10,637 nucleotides of DNA, from the NCBI GenBank assembly GCA_035527235.1, contig DATLAV010000143.1, positions 1 through 10,637 on the forward strand, written 5' to 3'. Within the stretch, counting starts at the first letter, position 1. Each line of letters opens with the position of its first letter. The stretch is from BS750m-G28 sp035527235 (GTDB lineage: Archaea; Thermoproteota; Bathyarchaeia; TCS64). The notes under the pieces were generated by a model. That model was not told the DNA's origin and made no database searches. It was given only the letters and a program-made list of their open reading frames with translations. The position numbers were made by a program, and so were the translations under genes. Positions 1-6,386 of this stretch are shown one piece after another.

Positions 1-1952
1 TTATTATCGGATTATACCTGTACAACTACGTTCGGAGCAAGGATCCAGGAACCGAACGTATGCAACAGATAGCTGGTTACATCCAAGAGGGCTCTAGGAC
101 ATTTCTTAAAACGGAGTACAAGTACCTGGGAGTCTTTGTGACCGTCATGGCGGTCCTCTTATCTCTCGCCCTTGGCATTAAAGTGGGTGCCACATACGTC
201 TTCGGCACACTCTTCTCTGGGCTTGCTGGAATCATCGGCATGGAGATAGCCGTGAAAGCGAACGTCAGGACGGCAAACGCGGCTAAGAAGGGCGGACTGA
301 TCGAGGCTTTCCCCATCGCCTTCCGTGGCGGCGCAGTCATGGGCCTCATGGTTGTCGGTCTGGCCCTCTTTGGCGTCAGCATCATCTACTGGCTCACAGG
401 AGACCCCGAGGCCGTGATGGGAATGAGCATAGGCGCCAGTACACTTACACTGTTCATGAAGGCGGGAGGCGGGATCTATACGAAGACCGCCGACATAGCC
501 GCAGACCTGGTGGGCAAGGTTGAGCTTGGCATCCCTGAGGATGACCCGAGGAACCCCGCTGTTATAGCCGACAACGTGGGAGACAACGTCGGAGACTGCG
601 CAGGTTCAGGAGCCGACCTGTTTGACTCGTATGTCGCTGCCATAATGGCCGCAATGATCTTGGGAGGGACGTCCCAGATCGTGTACCTCCAGACACTGCC
701 GCTGGTGTTCGCGGGACTAGGGATCATCTCCTCCATCATCGGGATAGCTATCGTAAGAGTCCGCAAAGGCGAGGACCCTGGGAAGTCGCTGAACCTGGGA
801 ACCTACGTAACCTGCATAGTCTTCGGCGTCCTCACGCTAGCTGCAACGTACCTGTTCGGATATGACGTGAAGATTTGGCAGTCGACTGTGACAGGCTTGC
901 TAGTCGGGATCATTATCGGCATGACATCTGATTATTACACTTCGATTAACCGGTCCCCCGCCTTGAAGACGGCCGAAGCCGCCCAGACCGGAGCCGCGAT
1001 CAACATCCTGACGGGCTTCTCGTACGGGCTGATAAGCTGCTTCCCCGCTTTCCTCGGAATAGGGGTCGGCTCAGCCATTGCCTACACGATCTACGGCGTA
1101 TATGGTGTGGGAATGGCCGCTGTAGGAATGCTATCCATCGCCGGCGTGATCATAGCAGGTGACGCCTACGGCCCCATCGGTGACAACGCCAAGGGAATAG
1201 CTGAGATGTCCGAGTTGGGCGCCGAAGTCGTAGATATAACTGACGAGATCGATGCTGCCGGTAACACTACTAAGGCTATCACAAAAGGATTTGCCATAGG
1301 GGCTGCGGGGCTCACGTCCCTCGCGCTGCTGGCCTCCTATCAGGAGATCGTTAAGCAGCTTACCATGACAACCATCAACTTTGATCTCATGGACCCCCTG
1401 GTTATGATGGGCGTGTTCATCGGGATGGGCGTGCCAGTGATTTTCTCGGCGATGATCATCCTCGGTGTCTCCAAGAACGCATACAGGATGATAGAGGAGA
1501 TCCGCAGGCAGTTTAGGGAGATCCCCGGCCTAATGGAGGGAACGGGTAAGCCCGACTACGCCGCATGCGTGAACATCGCCACCACGGGTGCGCTTCGGGA
1601 GCTTCTTCCCCTGATAGTCTTTTCCATTAGTGCCACGCTCATCCTGGGCTTCGTGGCGGGAATAAAGGCCCTTGCGGGCTACCTCAGCGGAGCAATCTTC
1701 AGTGGCTTCTTCCTCGCCATACTCATGGCGAACGCCGGTGGACTCTGGGACAACGCAAAGAAATACGTCGAGTCTGGACACTTCGGGGGCAAGGGCTCTG
1801 ACGCACATAAGGCCGCTGTTATAGGTGACACCGTAGGAGATCCGTTCAAGGACACAGCGGGACCGTCGCTGAACACGCTGGTGACCGTAATATCGCAGAT
1901 AGCCTCCCTGTTCGCCCCTCTCATAATCGCTTATGCCCTTGTCGGGCTCTAG
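1..1952 (+). CDS. hppA: Membrane-bound proton-translocating pyrophosphatase, K+-independent type (5' end outside window)
   Basis: Integral-membrane pump that hydrolyses pyrophosphate and exports H+. The frame is open from base 3 with no stop. The residues before the ATG at 60 (ending SKDPGTERM) match the usual family N-terminus, with its GTE(K/R)M-IA-I-EGA pattern. That ATG is therefore internal, and the true start lies upstream of the window. Visible: 649 residues with many hydrophobic segments, as expected for a 16-helix pump. Numbering from the Met at 60: DIAADLVGKVE (145-155), DNVGDNVGDCAGSGADLF (171-188), GDAYGPIGDNAKGIAEM (367-383) and GDTVGDPFKDTAGPSLN (about 589-605) supply the Asp/Lys residues that bind Mg-PPi. 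GNTTKAIT puts Lys405 and Thr408 at the two positions that in this family distinguish K+-independent enzymes (K/T) from K+-dependent ones (A/G). Asp189 stands where most members have a gate Glu (DLFES versus DLFDS here). H+ rather than Na+ as the pumped ion is inferred from the K+-independent class. Confidence 0.96.
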   Translation, partial: IIGLYLYNYVRSKDPGTERMQQIAGYIQEGSRTFLKTEYKYLGVFVTVMAVLLSLALGIKVGATYVFGTLFSGLAGIIGMEIAVKANVRTANAAKKGGLIEAFPIAFRGGAVMGLMVVGLALFGVSIIYWLTGDPEAVMGMSIGASTLTLFMKAGGGIYTKTADIAADLVGKVELGIPEDDPRNPAVIADNVGDNVGDCAGSGADLFDSYVAAIMAAMILGGTSQIVYLQTLPLVFAGLGIISSIIGIAIVRVRKGEDPGKSLNLGTYVTCIVFGVLTLAATYLFGYDVKIWQSTVTGLLVGIIIGMTSDYYTSINRSPALKTAEAAQTGAAINILTGFSYGLISCFPAFLGIGVGSAIAYTIYGVYGVGMAAVGMLSIAGVIIAGDAYGPIGDNAKGIAEMSELGAEVVDITDEIDAAGNTTKAITKGFAIGAAGLTSLALLASYQEIVKQLTMTTINFDLMDPLVMMGVFIGMGVPVIFSAMIILGVSKNAYRMIEEIRRQFREIPGLMEGTGKPDYAACVNIATTGALRELLPLIVFSISATLILGFVAGIKALAGYLSGAIFSGFFLAILMANAGGLWDNAKKYVESGHFGGKGSDAHKAAVIGDTVGDPFKDTAGPSLNTLVTVISQIASLFAPLIIAYALVGL

Positions 1953-1959
1953 CACCGGA

Positions 1960-1980
1960 GGACTTTTTCCCTTAATTTTA
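1960..1980 (+). terminator. T-rich termination stretch after hppA
   Basis: Right after the hppA stop come CTTTTTCCC and then TTAATTTTA. Such oligo-T runs are the usual archaeal termination signal. No strong hairpin precedes them. Confidence 0.4.
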
Positions 1981-1998
1981 AAACGTGTCTATCCCTCA

Positions 1999-2009
1999 AT
2001 ATTTATATT
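1999..2009 (+). promoter_or_regulatory. TATA box for L15e
   Basis: AATATTTATAT is the best TATA-like element in the hppA-L15e gap. It predicts a transcription start near 2030 and a leader of roughly 25-30 nt. GAGGA at 2046-2050, 7 nt ahead of the ATG at 2058, acts as Shine-Dalgarno and decides that start. Confidence 0.6.
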
Positions 2010-2057
2010 GATGAAGTCGGTTGTTCTTCGGTAGTCTCATCTTCAGAGGATACATCG

Positions 2058-2516
2058 ATGTACCGTTATATGCAGCAGGCGTGGAGGAGCCCAAAGGACA
2101 ACTACCTGAGGGACCTGATGCGGGAGAGAGCCATATCTTGGAGGAGGCAGCCCGTCATCGTCAGGATCGAGAAACCCACTCGGATCGACCGCGCACGCCG
2201 GCTGGGTTACAAGGCGAAGAAAGGCTTCGTAGTCGTCCGGGTGAGGATTAGGCGTGGAGGCCGTCGGAAGCCGAGACCCAAGATGGGGAGGAGGCAGAAG
2301 CGGATGGGCGTCTCGAAGTACACACCCGCAAAAAGCATAAAGCTCATCGCCGAGGAGCGCGTTGCACGAAAGTATCCCAACTTGGAGGTCCTCAACTCTT
2401 ACTGGGTATGGGAGGACGGCGTCTCCAAATGGTATGAAGTGATTCTTGTTGATCCCAACAGCCCTTCCATTAAGACCGATAAAGACGTAGGATGGATTAG
2501 TGGGTCAGGTTATTAG
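2058..2516 (+). CDS. rpl15e: 50S ribosomal protein L15e (eL15), short C-terminus
   Basis: Component of the large ribosomal subunit, specific to archaea and eukaryotes, binding 23S rRNA. Recognised from its N-terminal half: MYRYMQQAWRSP, RERAISWRRQP, the basic RIDRARRLGYKAKKGFVVVRVRIRRGG block, and RPKMGRRQKRMGV-KYTPAKSIKLIAEERV. The central NLEVLNSYWVWEDG-KWYEVILVDP segment is also typical. Length is 152 residues. Many archaeal homologues are near 190, ending in a basic tail (HRGR-FRGLTSAGKK type). Here the protein ends soon after IKTDKDVGWISGSG, and no coding continuation in any frame is evident downstream. The shortness therefore looks genuine rather than a frameshift. The ATG has a GAGGA Shine-Dalgarno at the right distance. 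The gene is monocistronic, with its own TATA box and a terminator hairpin at the stop codon. Confidence 0.95.
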   Translation: MYRYMQQAWRSPKDNYLRDLMRERAISWRRQPVIVRIEKPTRIDRARRLGYKAKKGFVVVRVRIRRGGRRKPRPKMGRRQKRMGVSKYTPAKSIKLIAEERVARKYPNLEVLNSYWVWEDGVSKWYEVILVDPNSPSIKTDKDVGWISGSGY

Positions 2517-2550
2517 TCTCCAGAGGAGACAAAATTATATTTATTTAATA
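2516..2550 (+). terminator. Hairpin terminator of L15e
   Basis: GTCTCC (2516-2521) and GGAGAC (2525-2530) form a perfect 6-bp stem with an AGA loop, starting on the last base of the L15e stop codon. An A/T-only stretch (ATTATATTTATTTAATATAT) follows, consistent with intrinsic-like termination. Confidence 0.5.
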
Positions 2551-2586
2551 TATGTGAATTAATACTATATCAGCAAAAGAGTAAAT

Positions 2587-2600
2587 CATATATATCATAA
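2587..2600 (+). promoter_or_regulatory. Possible TATA element ahead of the glycosyltransferase
   Basis: CATATATATCATAA lies in an AT-rich gap and would place transcription start near 2615-2620, at the right arm of the adjacent palindrome. A weaker TATA-like string (AATAGTATAC, about 2619-2628) is an alternative with a start near 2650. The whole gap is AT-rich, so TATA-like strings are expected by chance. Confidence 0.35.
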
Positions 2601-2619
2601 TTTGCACTTCAAGTGCAAA
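2601..2619. repeat. 19-bp palindrome, operator-like
   Basis: TTTGCACTT, a single C, then AAGTGCAAA: a perfect 9-bp inverted repeat around one central base. It sits directly downstream of the TATA-like element, where a bound regulator would block the glycosyltransferase promoter. As RNA it cannot form a good hairpin, having a 1-nt loop unless inner pairs open, so a protein-binding dyad is more likely than a terminator. Confidence 0.5.
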
Positions 2620-2677
2620 AATAGTATACCCAGTAATTCCCTAGAACAATTGGGATTTAGTTAAAGAGGACGGAGTC

Positions 2678-2725
2678 ATGTCAACAAGGGCGCTCTTAAC
2701 GAGGATCGGGGGGGCACTCTTTTGA
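2678..2725 (+). CDS. 15-codon leader ORF ahead of the glycosyltransferase
   Basis: The ATG at 2678 is preceded by GAGGA (2666-2670) with a 7-nt spacer, the same signal and spacing used by L15e. It encodes MSTRALLTRIGGALF and stops at TGA 2723-2725. The stop overlaps the TTG (2722-2724) that opens the glycosyltransferase frame, as TTGA. The ORF crosses a run of seven G (2708-2714). It may be a coupling leader peptide or the true N-terminus of the glycosyltransferase separated by a frame change. Its translation is inferred only from the ribosome-binding site and the overlap. Confidence 0.4.
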   Translation: MSTRALLTRIGGALF

Positions 2726-3438
2726 AAAATACCATGTTTTCCTTCATCATTCCTACACTAAACGAGGAGGAAAATATCCAAAACTGCTTGAAGTCCCTCT
2801 CTGCGCAGACTTGGCCCGATTTCGAAGTGATAATTGCTGACGGCGGCAGCTTAGACCGTACCGTAGAGATCGCAAGGGAATATGGCTTCAAAGTCCTCCC
2901 CGTCGAGAAGACCCGCCCTCACGATGTGAGCACGGCGAAGAACCTGGGCGCGAAGTACGCTCAAGGCGATTACCTGTTTTTCCTCGACGCTGATATGTCC
3001 CTAGATCCCCACGCACTTGAGGTGCTCTTCGAGGAATACAGGAACCCTCAAGTGGTAGGGATAGCCCTCAAAGTCTTACCGAGCGAGTCAAGCAGCGTCG
3101 AGAAGGCGATGTACGAGTGCAACAACGCCCTCGCCAGGTTAGGTAACAAACTGGGCGTCCACGAGATTAGCTACTTCTCATGCCACTCATACAGGAAGAA
3201 CACTTTCATGAAGGTCGGTGGCTTCAGGACGGACCTCTACGCCTGCGAGGACCTGGACCTCTCCCTAAGGGTCAGATATTTCGGTAAATACATGGTGACT
3301 CCGAGGGCCGTTCTCTGGACCTCCCCCCGGAGGCTTAGGGAGTGGTCCAACCACAGGTACGTCTACAAGTACATGAAGTACCTGACCGAGTATTATCTCT
3401 GGGACAAGGTCTCAGGCTACTACGACGACCTCTGTTAA
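2722..3438 (+). CDS. Family-2 (GT-A fold) glycosyltransferase
   Basis: Transfers a sugar from a nucleotide- or lipid-linked donor to an unknown acceptor. Numbering from the TTG at 2722: FSFIIPTLNEEENI (6-19) is the GT2 nucleotide-binding start, IIADGGSLDRT (37-47) the second conserved strand, FFLDADMSLDP (86-96) the DxD-type metal/donor site, and the ACEDLDLSLR acidic motif (174-183) holds the probable catalytic acid. At 238 residues it is only the catalytic domain. No convincing membrane helix is seen, and the C-terminus is Tyr/Lys-rich (YKYMKYLTEYY). The start is uncertain: TTG 2722, ATG 2734 (leaving MFSFIIPTLNEE), or ATG 2678 if the frame is restored across the G7 tract. Neither 2722 nor 2734 has a clear Shine-Dalgarno. 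The gene is monocistronic and converges on the GTPase gene 34 bp away. Substrate is unknown; surface-glycan or glycoprotein work is a guess. Confidence 0.88.
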   Translation: MKNTMFSFIIPTLNEEENIQNCLKSLSAQTWPDFEVIIADGGSLDRTVEIAREYGFKVLPVEKTRPHDVSTAKNLGAKYAQGDYLFFLDADMSLDPHALEVLFEEYRNPQVVGIALKVLPSESSSVEKAMYECNNALARLGNKLGVHEISYFSCHSYRKNTFMKVGGFRTDLYACEDLDLSLRVRYFGKYMVTPRAVLWTSPRRLREWSNHRYVYKYMKYLTEYYLWDKVSGYYDDLC

Positions 3439-3472
3439 ACATGAAACTGATAATCAGCTTGTCAATGTCCAC

Positions 3473-4684
3473 TTATTTCCTACCTTTGGCTGCGACTATC
3501 TGGATGACGTCGTTCTCATTGAGCACATGCCCCTCGCCCACCCTCCTCTTCGTCCTCGCGTCGATAGCGAAGATGAAGCTCTCCCCCAACTCCGTGTGGA
3601 TCATGCTCGCGAACTGCTTCGCGTTCGTACCACGAGGAACTAGGTAGCAGTCGGGGAGGACCCGCCCCTCGTGATCGGACAGCTTCTCAGCGTCCTCGAC
3701 CGGGTAGACGGTTATGGTGTCCAGGAGCTGGAAGAAAGCTCTGTTGATCGCCGCCTGGATCCCCGTGGAGCCCCATCTGGCAAAAACTTTCGCACGCATC
3801 GTTTCTAGAGCTTTCTTCTGTCCACCGGATAGGCTCGAGTGGTCATTAACCTCGAAGTCGCTATCTCCGGGCGTGTAACTGACGAGACCGGCTGTAACGG
3901 CCCTCCTCAGGGCTAACTCGGCTTCCGCGCACGTTGGCACGACCTCGTATCCTGCCTTCCGCAGGCTCTCTATGTTCTCTTCGGCGTGCTCTCGATCTGC
4001 TTTGTTCGCGGCGACGATGAGGGGCTTGGACGCCTTCCGGAGTTTGGTCACAAATACCGCTAGCTCTTCCGGACTCCAGTTGCCAGAATTGTGATCGTCG
4101 AGACCTGCCGTCTCCGCACCAGCGGCTATCTGGTAGCGGTCTATGCTGAGTCCTGTGAGCTTTGGCTCGAGATGTATGCCTATCTCCTCTCGGGCTGACT
4201 GCGCGGTCCTTGATATCTTGTCCCAGTCCTTCTTGATTATGCCGAGGAGCCACATGTCGAACTCCGACTCGAGCATCCTGACGTCCTCGATGGGGTCATG
4301 GGTTCCAGGGGGGACAGGCTGACCGTTGTCGTCGGTCGCACCCGCCGCGTCGGCGACGACGATGAGGGCGTCCGCCTTCCTTACCTCATCGAGGAACTGG
4401 TTCCCCAGCCCCTTCCCTTGGTGGGCGCCCCTGATAAGACCTGGGCAGTCTATCATCTCGACCGGTACGAGGCGCACCCCGTCGATGCACGCCGAGTTGA
4501 CCGGGTTGTCCTGTACTCCGAATTCCCTGCAGACGCATGGTGTCCGGAGATAGGCCACGCCTCTGTTTGCCTTTAGCGTTGTGAAGGGGAAGCCGGCTAT
4601 GTCGACGGCTTTCATTGTCGCCGCCGCAAAGAATGTGCTCTTCCCTACGTTCGCCTTTCCGACAAGTCCAACGATGCGAGCCAA
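3473..4684 (-). CDS. ychF: YchF/OBG-family translation-associated GTPase/ATPase with TGS domain
   Basis: P-loop NTPase of the OBG/YchF family, which associates with ribosomes; family members in bacteria and eukaryotes often prefer ATP, and the archaeal branch is less studied. Motifs: G1 GKANVGKS (9-16), the FTT switch segment (34-36), G3 DCPG (79-82) followed by GLIRGAHQGKGLGNQFLDEVRKAD, and G4 NKAD (227-230). NKAD is the canonical GTP-type motif, whereas bacterial YchF has a variant, so GTP use is plausible. A helical insert follows G3, and the last roughly 80 residues form a TGS-like domain (VYPVEDAEKLSD... through VGEGHVLNENDVIQIVA). Length is 403 residues, normal for the archaeal form. 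The start is TTG at 4684, since no in-frame ATG lies upstream; GGTG six nt away is a weak Shine-Dalgarno. It is the last gene of the minus block but probably has its own promoter (4732-4739). Confidence 0.93.
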   Translation of the reverse strand: MARIVGLVGKANVGKSTFFAAATMKAVDIAGFPFTTLKANRGVAYLRTPCVCREFGVQDNPVNSACIDGVRLVPVEMIDCPGLIRGAHQGKGLGNQFLDEVRKADALIVVADAAGATDDNGQPVPPGTHDPIEDVRMLESEFDMWLLGIIKKDWDKISRTAQSAREEIGIHLEPKLTGLSIDRYQIAAGAETAGLDDHNSGNWSPEELAVFVTKLRKASKPLIVAANKADREHAEENIESLRKAGYEVVPTCAEAELALRRAVTAGLVSYTPGDSDFEVNDHSSLSGGQKKALETMRAKVFARWGSTGIQAAINRAFFQLLDTITVYPVEDAEKLSDHEGRVLPDCYLVPRGTNAKQFASMIHTELGESFIFAIDARTKRRVGEGHVLNENDVIQIVAAKGRK

Positions 4685-4710
4685 AATTGCACCATGAACT
4701 GATTGCTTGG

Positions 4711-4725
4711 GAGGTATTAAACCTC
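4711..4725. repeat. Small inverted repeat at the YchF transcription start
   Basis: GAGGT-ATTAA-ACCTC is a 5-bp dyad overlapping both the stop codon of the upstream small gene and the predicted start region of ychF transcripts. It could be a weak operator or, as RNA, a small hairpin. It is short enough to be chance. Confidence 0.25.
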
Positions 4726-5082
4726 TTTTCCCTTTATACGACGGTTCCGATGGTAGTACTCCTTCCCCTTTTTAGGTCCGAAGCTCCTGAGTCCTTTCTC
4801 CTCAAGCTGTTTCTTGAGTGAGGAGACCTGATTAGGTGATATCTCCGTCTTCTTCTCCAGGAAATTAATGATCTCTAGAGCCTGCTCCGTCGTGTCACAT
4901 CTCATCATAAAGTCGATAACATCGGGATCGTATCCTGCCCAGATCCTGCTCTCTATATCGTCCTGCTCATTAAGGGAGTCCTCGTCCTTGAGATCGCTCT
5001 TTGAGACGCCTTGCTCCATCTCCTCTGCTATATGCGGAAACAGCTTCTTGAACCGGTCTTTCTCCATTATGGGCTTCATCAC
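4717..5082 (-). CDS. Small conserved archaeal protein, DUF2095-like
   Basis: 121 residues, acidic in the middle and strongly basic at the end, with no signal peptide or membrane helix. The stretch GYDPDVIDFMMRCDTTEQALEI followed by INFLEKKTEISP, and the tail GLRSFGPKKGKEYYHR, resemble the archaeal DUF2095 family as I remember it. That assignment comes from memory of the pattern, not a search. Function is unknown; a small helical protein with a basic tail could bind nucleic acid, which is inference. The start is GTG (5080-5082) followed at once by ATG (5077-5079). GGAG stands 6 nt ahead of the GTG and 9 ahead of the ATG, so either is possible. The gene follows glmU after about 60 bp and ends 32 bp before ychF, whose promoter lies in its last codons. 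Confidence 0.8.
   Translation of the reverse strand: MMKPIMEKDRFKKLFPHIAEEMEQGVSKSDLKDEDSLNEQDDIESRIWAGYDPDVIDFMMRCDTTEQALEIINFLEKKTEISPNQVSSLKKQLEEKGLRSFGPKKGKEYYHRNRRIKGKEV
4732..4739 (-). promoter_or_regulatory. TATA box for ychF, inside the upstream gene
   Basis: Read on the minus strand this is GTATAAAG. It predicts a transcript start near 4705-4710 and a leader of about 25 nt before the TTG at 4684. It lies within the last codons of the upstream DUF2095-type gene, so ychF can be expressed separately. Confidence 0.5.
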
Positions 5083-5119
5083 TTAAGACTCCAAGGAAGA
5101 AAATAAGGTTGATGCATGT

Positions 5120-5131
5120 AGTTTTTTTAAC
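5120..5131 (-). promoter_or_regulatory. Possible promoter of the DUF2095-like gene
   Basis: On the minus strand TTAAAAAAAC lies 25-30 bp ahead of a possible start near 5100, which would give a short leader before GTG 5082. It is a poor TATA box, and read-through from the glm operon is an equal possibility. Confidence 0.3.
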
Positions 5132-5144
5132 CTGTGAAAGGGTC

Positions 5145-6386
5145 CTAATCCCTTTTAAACTCGCCAGAGGCCACATCGTCGTGGATCGTCAAACCCGGCG
5201 AGATCCAGGCACCAGATCCGACCTTCACTCCGGGCATCAGGTTGACGTTGATGCCTGTCTGAACCTCGTCACCCATGATGGTTCCGAGCTTACGCCTCCC
5301 GGAGTCGATCTTGTCTCCCTTTATCCAGACCTTGATGTTCTTCTTGTCGAACCGTATGTTAGCTGTGATCGTCCCTGCTCCGAAGTTACATTTCTCCCCT
5401 ATCACGCTGTCTCCTATGTAGGAGAGGTGGGCGACGTGGGTTCCATCCATTATGATGCTGTTCTTGACCTCGCAGGCGTTGCCGATCCTGACGTTGGCTC
5501 CTATACTAGTGGAGGGCCTGATGTAGCAGTTGGGGCCGATATCGCTTCCCGATCCTATGAAAACGGGGCCTGCGATGTAGACTCCGGACCTAATTCTCGC
5601 CCCCTTCTCCACCACGACGGGTCCGTGGATGTTCACGCCCTCCTCAATCTCTCCATCAATCGATGTCTTGAGATCCGTAAGAGCCCTTTCATTTGCCTCC
5701 AGCATGTTCCATGGTCGGCCAACGTCCAGCCAGCACTCATTTCGGATAGGGGTGGCACGTACCTTCGCTCCCGAGTCGATGAGTAGATTTAAAGAGTCTG
5801 TGATCTCATACTCACCCCTGCTTGAGAGGCCAGTTTTTCGGATGTAATCGAATATGTTTGGTTGAAATACGTATATGCCCGCGTTGGCCAGGTTGCTAGG
5901 GGCTTCTCCGGGGGCCGGTTTCTCGACTATTTCCTTTACGACATCTCCATCGAGCTTCACGGCGCCCATCTGACTCGGGTCCTCGACGGGGACAACGCAT
6001 AGAGAGGTCTCATCATTCCTGTGCCCTTTGAGAAGGGTCCTGAAAACATCTTGATGTAGGAACAGGTCGCCGTAGAAACCGATGAACTCATCATCCTCCA
6101 TAAAGTCCTCGGCGACTATGAACGCGTCAGCTGTCCCCCCCATCTCTTTCTGTCTCTTATAGGTGATCTCGAGGCCGAGGTTGGCGCCGTCCATAAAACG
6201 ATCCTTAATCTTGTCCTCCATATAGTGGGTCACCAGGAGAACCTCCTCGACCCCCGCCTCAGCGAGCCCCCTCAGGGACCACTCGAGCAGTGGCTTCCCC
6301 CCTATGGGGAGAAGGTGCTTGGGGCGGTTGTCGGTCAGCGGTCTCAGTCGCTCCCCCTTTCCAGCCACCAGAATGACTGCTTTCAT
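5145..6386 (-). CDS. glmU: Bifunctional sugar-1-phosphate nucleotidylyltransferase/acetyltransferase (archaeal GlmU type)
   Basis: Makes a nucleotide sugar, most likely UDP-GlcNAc: it acetylates GlcN-1-P and transfers UMP (other archaeal members also make dTDP-sugars). 413 residues. The N-terminal Rossmann-like nucleotidyltransferase carries AGKGERLRPLTDNRPKHLLP (8-27), GTADA (84-88), YGD (105-107, metal Asp) and VEKP (154-157). From about residue 240 a left-handed beta-helix of hexapeptide repeats follows. It ends with HLSYIGDSVIGEKCNFGAGT (320-339), where His320 matches the acetyltransferase catalytic His, and NIRFDKKN (343-350). This resembles Sulfolobus ST0452-type enzymes more than bacterial GlmU in the motif order I can see. 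The ATG overlaps the glmM stop as ATGA, and GGGAGGGAG within the glmM end is a strong Shine-Dalgarno, so translation should be coupled. Sugar and nucleotide specificity cannot be read from sequence alone. Confidence 0.92.
   Translation of the reverse strand: MKAVILVAGKGERLRPLTDNRPKHLLPIGGKPLLEWSLRGLAEAGVEEVLLVTHYMEDKIKDRFMDGANLGLEITYKRQKEMGGTADAFIVAEDFMEDDEFIGFYGDLFLHQDVFRTLLKGHRNDETSLCVVPVEDPSQMGAVKLDGDVVKEIVEKPAPGEAPSNLANAGIYVFQPNIFDYIRKTGLSSRGEYEITDSLNLLIDSGAKVRATPIRNECWLDVGRPWNMLEANERALTDLKTSIDGEIEEGVNIHGPVVVEKGARIRSGVYIAGPVFIGSGSDIGPNCYIRPSTSIGANVRIGNACEVKNSIIMDGTHVAHLSYIGDSVIGEKCNFGAGTITANIRFDKKNIKVWIKGDKIDSGRRKLGTIMGDEVQTGINVNLMPGVKVGSGAWISPGLTIHDDVASGEFKRD

Noticed and set aside
1530..1955. 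141-codon minus-strand open frame over the 3' end of hppA
   Set aside because: Antisense of conserved pyrophosphatase motifs; its translation has no recognisable features.
2531..2665. AT-rich gap as a site of a tRNA or other RNA gene
   Set aside because: No cloverleaf or GC-rich structured segment is present. Only TATA-like strings and the palindrome are visible.
5109..5786. Long + strand open frame (225 codons) opposite the glmU-like gene
   Set aside because: It lies wholly over a gene with clear catalytic motifs and reads as an Asp/Val-rich antisense of the hexapeptide repeats.
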